A DNA stretch of 64,000 bases from Stenopsyche tienmushanensis. Its lineage: Eukaryota > Arthropoda > Insecta > Trichoptera > Stenopsychidae. Made by a program: the position numbers and the translations under genes. Shown piece after piece: positions 11,871-44,000 of this stretch (its first letter is position 1; each line of letters opens with the position of its first letter). The notes under the pieces are model-generated. The model was given only the letters and a program-made list of their open reading frames with translations, did no database searches and was not told the origin of the DNA. The stretch covers positions 1 to 64,000 of the forward strand of contig WACJ01000479.1 of the NCBI GenBank assembly GCA_008973525.1, given 5' to 3'.

Positions 11871-12552
11871 ATTATGATAAAATTGGATAAATAACTTATA
11901 CGATTGATGTAAGAAAGCAGTGTAACCTCTCGCGACAAATGACAGGCTCCGAGGCGAGAGATGGCGCTCGAGTGCGAGTCAACAGGTGTGCGGGTGTCGG
12001 GTGCGCGCTCTCGATGATAGATGTCTCTGCGCGCGGTCCGTTTGAAAGCGCGGCCTGCGGGGCCAGTGGGGCCGGGGCCTGCGCAGGCAGCGCGCGCCCC
12101 GCCCGGCCCGCTCGCCGCCTCTCCCCGCGTTCCCGAGGTGAGCTCGCGGAGCGCCCCGGCTCGGTCCCCGCGCGCCCCCGCGCGCGCTCCGGCCGCTCCG
12201 CCGCCGCGCCGGGCGACCTCGCCTCGGAGGCTCTCGCGGTCGGAGCGGCCGTCGCGCAGGCGCGGGAGGCCGCCCTCTCGACGGCGCGAGACTCCGCGGA
12301 TCGAGACTCGGAGCCGTCGGTACGCTCCGACGGCTCGCGGGAGTTCCCGCCGCGAGGCGCGACTTTCGAACCGTCGGTGCGCCGCACTCGGAGGCGGACG
12401 AGAGACGACGGGAGCGGACCGGGGGATCCGCCCGCGCGGGGGCGACTCCCGATGAGGTCGCTCAGCTGTGCCGGATTTTCAGCTCGCGCCGGAAGACCGG
12501 ACGGAGGAGCGAGCCGGCGCCGGGTCGCGGATGAGGGGACGGCGGACGGAGG

Positions 12553-33997
<21,445 letters not shown>

Positions 33998-34300
33998 TCG
34001 ACGCCGAACTCTCGGCGGAGCGGACTGACGTCGTTCGTTTTTTGCATATTTAATTTATATTTTGTACGATCCTGTAAATATACTCGACGATCGTTCTTCA
34101 CTTTAAAGATATTTCGAAGTCGAATCGACGACGATAGTGATCGACAGTGTCGAGCGATTCTACGTTAACTTGACTCTAATTATTTTAATCTCTGTAGATA
34201 ATAATACTATAAATCTCGTAACGGCCATGATTATTTATTATGATTTTACTCTGAAAAGTAATTTATATATTTAAAATAAAGTTCTTTATTAAAAAAAAAT
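33998..34300 (+). terminator. PLEKHH 3' UTR with poly(A) signal
   Basis: After the stop at 33995-33997 the sequence turns AT-rich. AATAAA occurs at 34275-34280, followed by an A-rich run at about 34291, the likely cleavage region. Confidence 0.65.
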
Positions 34301-35256
34301 TGTCATTTTATTCTCCCACTGAAAATTAGCAATCAACGTACGCGCTGCCCATAACATATTTTTACACTATTGAAGATTTGACGTTTGTCAAATAATCTAT
34401 TAGGATTGGGGCGTTTCTTTATCATCTTTATATTTGTTACTTTGCCTCGATCAAACCTAAATGTTTGTTTGAATTTTATTATCGTAGAGCTTTAAAAATG
34501 TGCCATCTTCTTGATTGATCTTATTAATTATGCTCACATATCTACATTTTTGGCAAGGAATACATCTCGACTAATGATCAACAAAAACAACAACTCTTAC
34601 ACAAAATTCGACTTTAGTTTTCAACACAGTCTCCTTCGAGAGTGATGCATTAATTGCAATCCAATCCCGAGCCAAAATTTCTCATACAAAAAACGGGATT
34701 GAAAGGATCCGATAGTGTGAATACTCTGATTGTTTCTTGTGTAAGAATATTTGATCGGAGCGAAATCGAACCGTCAACAGCACCGCAGTGTGGAATCTTA
34801 ATGTACGAACAGCAAAACACTTTTGTAGACTTTCTTTTATGGAACGAGTACTGAATTCGGGCGACCGGTATTGTTATTCATAACCGGTACCGGTTCAATG
34901 GTATTTTTCCAATTAAAAAGTGACGCTTTATCAACACAGGAAATTTAGATTTCACGTAGAATTCTGCGACGGGTCGATCGACCAGGCCTAACATTGTATT
35001 TTTTCGCAGTCACAATCTGATGTAAAAAAATCCTTTGTTGCTTTTGAATCAGTCGCTCGCAAGTGCAAAATCGCCTTTCAATATCTCTCGGTTTCAGTTG
35101 ATAAGGCACCCGATTGCCTGCTTGCCCATGGATTATAACAAAAAAAATGTCATATTCAACAGTAAAAAACTAGGTTTTTTATGAAACTCAAAGCGATGTA
35201 AATTGAATATTATTGACAGCTGTCTGAAAGCACCGATATGAGGTGTCACTATAAAA
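34301..35256. other. Intergenic, with dispersed repeat copy B at 34705-34800
   Basis: The segment 34705-34800 matches 7957-8060 (see that entry). The remaining sequence shows short gaccggt/accggta motifs near 34863-34900 but no gene. Confidence 0.45.
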
Positions 35257-37297
35257 CAGGGTCACCCAACTGATCGATCATGAAGCAGAGTTTGGTCGAT
35301 CCCGATGACTTCCGTGTATTTTGAAAAAAAGTCCCGGCGATCAGACTATTCGGCTCGACTTGATTCGTGCTTATCTGCTAATTTAGGGTATTAACGAATA
35401 ATCAAAGTGAGACAAAGATCAAAGACATTATTTGAGCTCTTGAGATTTTTTTGTATGCATCTGGATAATACACTTTTTTAGAATGTAGATAATAATACGG
35501 CTTTATTGCAACATTCTTCAAAATTGTTGATCCATAACGAGTTTTCTAGTAATGGACTGCATTTAAAAAATATCGATTTTAGAAATTCACATTATTCTGT
35601 TGCGTGCTTCTGTTCTGTGCACATCTGTTGATCTGAGCAGAGACTGTTGTAAAATTATCATAAATGAAGTTTTATTTTCTCGTTCACTCTAGAAATAAGT
35701 TGTTTTTAAAAAATGTAACTGCGAAGAAACCAAAAAACATATCATTTTAATAACGTCTGGGAAGGAGGATTTCGCGATGAATGAAGCGAAGTGCTCGTGC
35801 TTAACTCTTAGAGGTCCGCGAAGTTGTATACTAAAACATGCGCGGGAGCCGGACGATTTTCGTGCAAACGGCATATTTCTTGCGCTCACCTTCAAATTAC
35901 GATAACTATTTAACCGATTGATATATATTATAATTTTTTTCACTAAAGCCTTCGATATGGTTTTATACATACAAACATATGATTTAATCAGTGTTTCTTA
36001 TCCGAGGATCGCTAGGAAACGATGTAACAACTGTAAAATTAGATTAATTAGTAATAAATTAATAATAAATTACTATAAAAGGTTGTTATAATATACACTA
36101 ATTTAAAATAAATTAACTGGATACCAGCTCCTTTCTTTTCCAGCAACGATTACTATTTTACTTTTGTTGAAATGTAATAAAATCGAAAATAAACATCTGC
36201 TTTATTACATAAGTATTGATTCGCAACTCACGAATATTTTTAAACAATTGTCATTATATTTCAATAATTTAAATATATTGAATGTTTGAGAATCATTTGT
36301 TTATAATGGTTGAATGTGCCATCGACGAATGGTGCCTATTTCCGATGTATAGTGTAATATAATAAGGGTCGCATTTTTTTCACACCAGAGTCGAACATTT
36401 TACAGAAAAAAATATAACTTGTCAAGTGCGTTTCAAAACGACACTAGGAATTACATAATTTATTGGTTTTGGCAGTCCCAAGTTGTTTTACGTAATTGTT
36501 CGAATTGAAACAATGATTCACAAATATAGCATTTCTTTGAATTTGGGGTTAACAATCTAACACGGATCGGATCGGTGAGACTGTGAAATTATTTCTATAT
36601 TTACGAATTAAAAAAATATATTTTTCATATAAATTGTTTGATATTATCAATTTTAATATCACTGGCATCATCTATGTTAAATCCGATAAGAATAAATCGT
36701 TACGCTAAGTGGTTTTTTTTGTATAAACTTAAGAGTCGGCGAGATGCACAGATCTGTGTCGCCGGACTCCTGCGTAGTAATTTTGAGACGAACAGATCTG
36801 TTCGCGCGGACCTCTGGGAGTTAATATGCAAACTGATCGTCGCTCTACTAAAAAGGGTAATCTGAATCTACATTTTAGTTCCGCGCATAAACATTATAAT
36901 CGTGAATATCCTCAAAATTTAAAAATAAGGAAAAAATTAGTACAAAAGTCGGACGATGCACTACACTCATGGCGATCGTTATATAAGAAAGTTTGCAAGA
37001 GATCTACATCCGCCACTGTGGCATCGTTCCTTGTCACTCATATATTATACATATTGGCCAAACACAAGAAATGTCTCGGCGATGGTGACATTTTTGTAGA
37101 AGAATTTATATCTACTGCCGAATTATTATGTTAATAGTGAATAAAAATAATTTGTTAAAAATATACGAAAATACTTCAATTACACCTACACTAATAAACC
37201 TAAATACATTTCCTATAAGAATTGTATTGGAAGCCGATCCCGAGACCATTATAAATTGAAAAGTAGCTCCCGAGGCAAAAAAGGTTGGGCACCCTTG
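35257..37297 (+). mobile_element. hAT element copy (GGTCGATC family), about 2.0 kb, with a nested TTAA insertion
   Basis: It starts cagggtcacccaac followed by atcgatc motifs, and ends gttgggcacccttg. Internal sequence matches 5619-6330 and the inverted copy near 38.45-39.1 kb. The BED-finger start (KKPKTYHFNNVW) is at about 35723-35760. After a nested insertion at 35801-36824, coding resumes with GNLNLHFSSAHKHY (about 36850) and a following helical segment to a stop at 37134. Most of the transposase catalytic region is absent, so it is non-autonomous. The expected 8-bp target duplication is not clear. Confidence 0.75.
35801..36824. mobile_element. Nested TTAA (piggyBac-like) element, about 1.0 kb
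   Basis: TTAA at 35801-35804 and 36821-36824 flank inverted termini ctcttagaggtccgcg and cgcgcggacctctgggag. The uninterrupted sequence (gtgcttaatatgc) is preserved in the inverted hAT copy at about 38985, so this is a precise insertion at one TTAA. Near the right end two units about 43 bp apart carry palindromes cacagatctgtg (36747-36758) and cgaacagatctgttcg (36789-36804). There is no transposase. Confidence 0.9.
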
Positions 37298-37728
37298 ACT
37301 TAGCATATATTATAAAAACGGGCAGATCCAATCAGCTTTGATTCAAGTAAAGTAGAACGCTCAAGTAAATTAAAAAGCACATACAAATCTCAACCGGGTC
37401 GATGTCCTGCGTTTTGCACCCTGAGCCCAATTGCGTCTCTTTCGCCACCCCCTTTTTGCTTTTTGAGCCTCGTCGCGTAAAAAGAACTGACTGGAAATGA
37501 GCAATCGCGAAGACTTACAAATGTTACAAACGTAAAGCAGGATATAAATATTCAAATTACTCACCGACAAAGCTTGCCGCCATTTTCGTCAGTCCCGGGC
37601 AGCGGTGTAATGGCGTTCCGTCGGCGTTCCCATATTTTTTTCTAGACGAATTGGAAATTTTGCATAATGTAAATTGTACAATTTTGATATTTATTTTAAC
37701 ACAAATATAATAAAACTATTTTTGTACC

Positions 37729-38013
37729 TATGTATTCGAATAACGTTTTATTGGAAACTCGTTGCGAATCACTGCGAGTAGGGGAGGGGGTATTAATCGG
37801 CGCTCCCAGACTTTTTTTATTTAGTACTGTACCGCTGGTCCTGGGCCATCTCCGGACCAAGCGTAGCCGAACTCTTCCGACGGGTCTGCTGCCGTTCGGT
37901 TGGAAATGTGAGACGACTCGGTGTGTCGCCTGCCCGACCTCGCGCTTTCGGAACCCGAGCCTTCGTCCCGGTGAGCTCCGACAGTGTTTACAATAAATAT
38001 GTATTCGAATAAC
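37729..38013. repeat. GC-richer segment between 16-bp direct repeats
   Basis: tatgtattcgaataac occurs at 37729-37744 and identically at 37998-38013. The roughly 250 bp between them is GC-richer than both flanks and ends in aataaa directly before the second repeat. This looks like an insertion with a long target duplication, as retroposons make, but I do not recognise the insert. Confidence 0.5.
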
Positions 38014-38448
38014 AAATTGAGCTGTAGCGTGGAGTAAAATCCATATCGAATGATCAAAGTCATCGTTCGTCAAGCGTCGATTATGATTATATTTTAAATG
38101 AGAAAATAAATTTGCTTTTTGAATATATGCGTTGAGCCAACAATTTGGTTCTTTTCATTGTGTCGGCAGACACAGCGGGCTCTGATCTCGATCTAAAGCG
38201 TCATAAGTTTGGCTGAAAGTCAACAACAAAATGGCGGATTTGGCGGAATGCGATTTAAAATCACTCGATTGAACTTTAAAATCGCCGGAACTTCCCGTAT
38301 TCAGTGGTATGATTGGCGCAACCCTTCAATACAGACTGACACTGCTTCTGGGAACAACGACTTTGAGGTTTTTCGAGATAATAGGAGTACGAATTAGTTC
38401 GGTCCGTTTTCAAATACGATGCCTCCGGTCGCTGTGAATGTTTTATAG

Positions 38449-39120
38449 CAAGGGTGCCCAACCTTTTTTTTACCTCGGGAGCATGGGCGCCCGTAGGTAG
38501 GGGCAAGGGGGGGGGGGCACTTGCCTCATCCCCCTTAATTGATTGAAAATAATCAAATAATGTTACTTTTGTTTTAAATCACTTCGTGTGGAGAGAAAAA
38601 AAGTTGGCCAGCCTGGAGCAACATCATCATTACTACAGTGGCCTGTCCGTTCGTTCACCATACAAATACGCTACAGTAAATTAAAACTAAATTAAAACAT
38701 TACTAAAAGCAGATATAAATTCTTCTATAAAAATGTCACCATCGCCGAGACATTTCTTGTGTTTGGCCAATATGTATACGAGTGACAAGCAACGATGCCA
38801 CAGTGGCGGATGTAGATCTCTTGCAAACTTTCTTACATAACGATCGCCGTGAGTGTAGTGCACCCTTCGACTCTTGTACTAATTTTTAAATTTTGAGGAT
38901 ATTCACGATTATAATGTTTATGCGCGGAACTAAAATGTAGATTCAGATTACCTCTTTTTAGTAGAGCGACGATCAGTTTGCATATTAAGCACGAGCACTT
39001 CGCTTCATTCATCGCGAAGAAAAATCCTCCTTCCCAGACGTTATTAAAATGATATGTTTTTGGTTTCTTCGCAGCACTCGTCTTGCAAAATCCTTCCTTT
39101 GGGAGGAATTTGACAGGCTT
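38449..39120 (-). mobile_element. hAT copy (GGTCGATC family), inverted, with BED finger
   Basis: The left boundary caagggtgcccaacc at 38449 is the 3' terminus of the family seen from the other strand. On the minus strand, 39147-38833 is open and encodes a BED zinc finger: Trp, then Cys-Leu-Ile-Cys, then His-Phe-Ser-Ser-Ala-His, preceded by KKPKTYHFNNVW. It has the empty TTAA site that is occupied in the 35257 copy. At 38484 a second element-like terminus (atgggcgcccgtaggtagg plus a run of G) interrupts it. The N-terminal end at 39080-39147 does not match the other copies. Confidence 0.65.
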
Positions 39121-39526
39121 GCACGAAAGTTTTTGGAGATCAACCAAATTTAGCTATAACACATTGTTTGCGGAAATTTGTAATAAAAAATAGCAAGAAA
39201 TGGTAGTACTTTGAGTCCTCTAAACGGTAACATAAAAAATGGCAATCTAATCTGTCGTTAAATAACCCATATGAATACGTTACCCGACGCTTGCCGCCAG
39301 ACAGTGAAAAATGTATTAATACGAAACCCGCAAACAACTACTAGTTAAAAAAAAACATATTAACAGGTGACCCGCAAATAATGTGTCGCGATCGTCTCGT
39401 GTTTTGTGTTCAATCTTCGTCATTTAATTTAAGAAATAATCTCTCATATGAGGCATTCCTTTTGTTTTTATTAACCGCTACGATGACATAATCCAGTGAC
39501 TTGTCATACTACTTTTTGAAAATATA

Positions 39527-39605
39527 TCATCATCATCGCAGTGCAGCCGCAGACAGTCCGCTGCAGAACTATGGGCCTCTTCGATATTCGTTCACAGGAA
39601 GGACA
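39527..39605 (-). mobile_element. RTE-like LINE 3' tail fragment, antisense
   Basis: tcatcatcatc followed by gcagacagtccgctgcagaa and ctatgggcctcttc matches, in antisense, the 3' tail form of insect RTE-type LINEs, which end in GAT/GATG repeats. A weaker relative (atgggcctcttcaatat) is at 52869-52886 after tgatgatgag. It is only a short 5'-truncated piece. Confidence 0.5.
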
Positions 39606-40700
39606 TAAAATAATTCTTATTGAAATTCTATCGGAACGTAAATTTCCATTGTATCTATTCAAATGTTTGTTTTTTTATATTATATGTATTTTGCATTTAA
39701 TTAAAAAGGAGGAAGTAATTTTTATTATAAAGATATTCTCATTATTACATTTGGTTATTTATTAAATTTGTAATCAATTAAAATAGTACATTATTATGTA
39801 CGTGTATTCAAATGACGATGAGTGCGAAGCGGGGGAGTCCCGACGCGGTTCTCGATCCATCTCCGGCCCAAAGAAGACAGGAAACAATCGAAAGGTTCAA
39901 TCTGACACTGAACTCTGACCGTAATCTAACGGATTCACGTCTTAACTATGAAGAAATATTTAGTAGCAGTGAGTAGTCCGTCTACGGGCGTGACTGGCGA
40001 CAGCATTTTTAAATGGCATATTTACTATGAAAACCCATTTTAAAATAGAATTGCTAATGTAAAATGGAATTTTTCCATTTTTTATCTCATATATTCTAAC
40101 CTAGAAGAGGTTCGCTCGCGAAAGCCTTCTCTGACGTAGTCGTTTGGATATTGAAATAATTTAAATATTTTTAATTATTCATTAAAATGAATAAACCGAT
40201 CCCGTCGAAAGCCGTCTGAAATACTTCAATATGTTTAAGGCAACCTTCGTAGTTTTAGTTAAAGTTGGGGAAAATCTGTATTGAATTAAATGATTTTAAA
40301 ATAATTCTAGTTTCGTTATGATGTGAAAGATAGATAATCGCATGCCTATTTGAAAGACGGAAACTACAGATCAGCTGCAGCAGACATTTCCTATTTACTT
40401 ATTCCCGCGGGTTGCATTTCGGTTATCATCTGGAAATGGCTATTCTCTTGGATGTATACTGACGTGATCGTCAACAGTTTGTCTGAAGAAAAATTTCCGA
40501 ACGACCTTCGTACGCGATTGGATAACTCGGTGACGTTTCTTGTGGCTTTTATAATATTAACCCGCAGCAAAAACTAATAAAAAGACGATAGTATAACGCA
40601 CACTGGGGAATTCGAGTCACTCTTCAACCGAGGGATGCGTAACCGAAGATAAGTTATACGGCATGAACATGTGACCTGGAATAGTTTGTGCATGGCACTT
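39606..40700. other. Intergenic upstream of norpA
   Basis: AT-rich with no recognised gene. 39815-39960 is somewhat GC-richer. The open frame at 40350-40577 has no motif I recognise and no usable splice context, so it is not called as a gene. Confidence 0.4.
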
Positions 40701-41046
40701 GTCAGCCGAATTATATAATCGAGAGGGCGGCAGGGCGGCGGGGCGACTCGGCGGCGGACGGCGGGCCGTCGGCGGGCGCGTCGGGTCGGAGAGGGTGGGG
40801 GCGATAAGATAAGCGAATTGCGCAATGGCATTGCGCGCTCCGTCGGAGCGGTGCGCGGTGCGCAGTGTGGGCGCGGCGCGGCGCCGTCGGCGAGGGCCGG
40901 ACTCGCGCGCCTCCGCGGCCCCTCTCCGCCTTCCCCGCGCCTCGAGCGCCCTAAACGGATCAATTAGCCGACGCTGATCCAATTACCTCCGGAGGGGCTT
41001 CGCGCGACGCGGCGGCCTTCAGTCGCGGCCCGACTTCTCGTCGACG
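40700..41046 (+). promoter_or_regulatory. norpA promoter and 5' UTR region
   Basis: The GC-rich block begins here. Visible motifs are ttatataatc (40709-40718, TATA-like), gataagata (40802-40810, GATA-type), attgcgcaat (40817-40826, a perfect C/EBP-type palindrome inside the longer gcgcaatg-g-cattgcgc), and two direct homeodomain-type sites ggatcaatta (40957-40966) and gatccaatta (40976-40985) shortly before the ATG at 41047. TAATT-core sites are common in photoreceptor gene promoters, and their use here is inference. The start site of transcription is not determinable. Confidence 0.45.
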
Positions 41047-44000
41047 ATGACCAAGAAGTTCGAGTTCAACTGGCAGATCAACGTCCCGGAGGCCCTCCTC
41101 CAGGTGAGCGTCGCTCCCGGGGCGGCTGCGCCCGCTCCGCCCCGGGACTCGCGACTCGACCGTCCGCTCGTCCGTTTCAGGGCGCCGTCTTCGACCGATG
41201 GACGGAAGAGAAGGACAACACGGAGTTCGAGCCCAACTGCCTCTTCAAGGTGGACGAGTACGCGTTCTTCATCTACTGGAAGAGCGACGGAAAGGTAGGT
41301 CCCGAGCGAGACGCGCCCCGCGGGGGGGAGCGTCGCGCTCATCCCGCCCTCTCCCTTTCAGGAGGGCGACGTCATCGAGCTCTGCCAGGTGAGCGACATC
41401 AGAGCCGGAGGGACGCCGAGGGTGAGTAGCCGGCAGAGGGCGGCCGCCGGGGGCGCTCCCCCGGAGGCCGCCCGCTGACCGCCGACGCTCCCGCAGGACT
41501 CGAAGCTGAGCGCCAACCTGGCGAGCAAGCACGGGGAGGCGCTCGAGGAAAAGTCGCTGACGATATGCAGCGGCACCGACTACATCAACATAAACATGCA
41601 GCACGTGGTGTGCCCGGACGCCGCGACGGCTAAGGTGACTCCTCCGCCCCCGTCCCCCGGCGGGCCCCGGCGGCCCCTCGGCCCCCCGGCCCGCGGACGC
41701 CGTCGGGCGGCAGCGCGCTAAACGATCGTTTCTCCCCGGTCAGGTATGGGTGGACGGACTGAGGAAGATCACCCACAATGTCAAAGCGAACAATTTCTGT
41801 CCGATGACCTGTCTCAAGAAACAGTGAGTTTTCCAAGCATCGCACGCCCGCCGCGCCGCCGCCCCGGCGCCCGCGCGCCCCGGAGCGCGGGGCCCGGGTC
41901 TCGCCCGACGCGGGCCCCGCGCTCCGGCCCGACCGCGAACGCCCCCCGCCCTCTCCCCGCTCTCGTTCCCCCGCATGATTCTCTGTTGTCTTTCTGATCT
42001 CGCATGCTCCGCTTCGAAGTCCTGGCAGGAAGGCCTGCGTCTCATCACTAACAACAATAAAATGAACAACGTGTGCCCCCGCACCAATCTGATGAAACAG
42101 TGAGTCCGCCGCCCCTCCTCCCGCGAGACGCCCGCGGACGGGGGCCCGGGGACGCCGTCCCCGGGCCCCCGGTCCGCGCGGCCCGCCGCGCCGCGGCCCC
42201 GCTCGCTCCGACGGTCCGTCTCCCGTTTCAGCTGGATGCGGCTCGGCTTCCTCACGGACCCGAAGGGGAAGGTCCCCGTGAAGGTGGTCGCGAGGACGTT
42301 CGCCTCCGGGAAGACCGAGAAGCTCGTCTACCAGTGCCTGTCCGACCTCGGCCTGCCGTCGGGGAAGTCGGACGCGATGGAGAGGGACGCGTTCACCTTC
42401 GACAAGTTCTACGAGCTCTACCACAAGATCTGCCCGAGGAACGACATCGAGGAGCTCTTCCGGTCGATGTGAGTCCCGAGAGCGTCCCCTCGCCTCGATC
42501 TCGGCGCTCTCCCTTGACGTCCCCTCTCCTTCCAGCACCCAGGGCAAGGCGGACGCGATCAACCTGGAGCAGTTCATCAACTTCCTGAACGAGAAGCAGC
42601 GCGACCCGAGACTGAACGAGATCCTCTACCCGCTGTACGACGAGAAGAGGGCGAAGGAGATAATCGTCACGTACGAGCAGAACGAGGAGGCCCGGGCAGC
42701 CAGTGAGTGGGCCGGCGTCCCGGGAGCGGGCTCCCCCCCGGGGGCGGCCCTCCCCCGCGCTCACGTCCCCTCTCTCCCTCCCCAGACAAGCTGAGCAAGG
42801 ACGGCCTCATCCGCTACCTGATGTCGGACGAGAACGCGCCCGTGTTCCTGGACCGGCTCGACATCTACATGGAGATGGACCAGCCGCTCTCCCACTACTA
42901 CATCAACTCGTCGCACAACACCTACCTGTCGGGCAGGCAGTTCGGCGGCAAGAGCTCCGTCGAGATGTACAGGCAGGTGCTGCTGGCCGGCTGCCGCTGC
43001 GTCGAGCTCGACTGCTGGGACGGCAAGGGCGAGGACGAGGAGCCGATCATCACCCACGGCATGGCCATGTGCACGGACATCCTCTTCAAGGACGTCATCT
43101 ACGCGCTCCGGGACACGGCCTTCGTCACGTCCGACTACCCGGTCATCCTGTCCTTCGAGAACCACTGCTGCAAGGCGCAGCAGCACAAGCTGGCCAAGTA
43201 CTGCGACGAGATCCTCGGGGACCTGCTGCTGAAGGAGCCGCTGCCGGACTATCAGGTATGCGCGGGTCCGCGCGCGCCCTCCGCCGCGGCCCCTCTGACC
43301 GGTCCCTCTCCCGCCGCAGCTCGAGCCCGGCGTCGCGCTGCCCCCGCCGTGCCTCCTCAAGAGGAAGATCCTCATAAAGAACAAGAGGCTCAAGCCGGAG
43401 GTGGAGAAGCAGGAGCTGGAGCTGTTCAAGCAGGGACAGTTCGTCATCGAGGACGAGGTGAAGGAGGACGCGTCCGCCGCGGTGCTGGACAAGAAGGTAA
43501 CGTCCGCGGCGTCGCGGCGGGCGGGCCCCGCCCCGCCGCGACCCCGCGGGGCCCCGTCGGAGCCCCGCTCTCCGGGGAGCCGTCGGTAACGCGAGACTCC
43601 CCCGTCGCCAGCCGGAGGAGATCGTCGCCGCCGCGGCCGAGGCCGGAGACGACGCCCCGCCGCCCGTCGCCTACACCGGCTCGACGACGAACGTCCACCC
43701 GTGGCTCTCTTCGATGGTCAACTACGCGCAGCCGATCAAGTTTCAGGGATTCGACGTCGCAGAACGTAAGACTCCGACCCGTCGACGCGCGTCCCGCGCG
43801 TTCGAGCGGCTTCTCTATTTTTTTCCGTTTCAGAGAAAAACATTCATCACAACATGTCTTCGTTCGCCGAGACCGCCGGGATGAACTATCTGAAGCAGCA
43901 GGCCATAGACTTCGTCAACTACAACAAGAGGCAGATGTCCAGAATCTATCCCAAGGGAACGAGAGCGGACTCTTCCAACTACATGCCTCAGGTGAAAACG

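Larger units (their letters stand above)
40700..43850. other. GC-rich block over norpA promoter and 5' exons
   Basis: From about 40.72 kb to about 43.8 kb the sequence is extremely GC- and CpG-rich, with nearly all third codon positions G or C. Introns are short (about 60-160 nt, about 200 nt around the alternative exon). The composition relaxes between exons 43612 and 44141, and exons from 44543 onward are AT-rich in third positions. The same layout is seen at the PLEKHH gene. Confidence 0.8.

Noticed and set aside
12021..12137. Upstream ATG with a 39-codon frame ending at a gtgagc donor
   Set aside because: No family similarity and a better start at 12553 (MSEERGRRLSQIF) joins the next exon; it may be 5' UTR.
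40350..40577. 75-codon open frame upstream of norpA
   Set aside because: Somewhat hydrophobic but not recognisable, with no ATG at its start and no splice signals; more likely a relic or chance.
41630..42580. 316-codon minus-strand open frame
   Set aside because: Antisense shadow of norpA exons in the GC-rich block.
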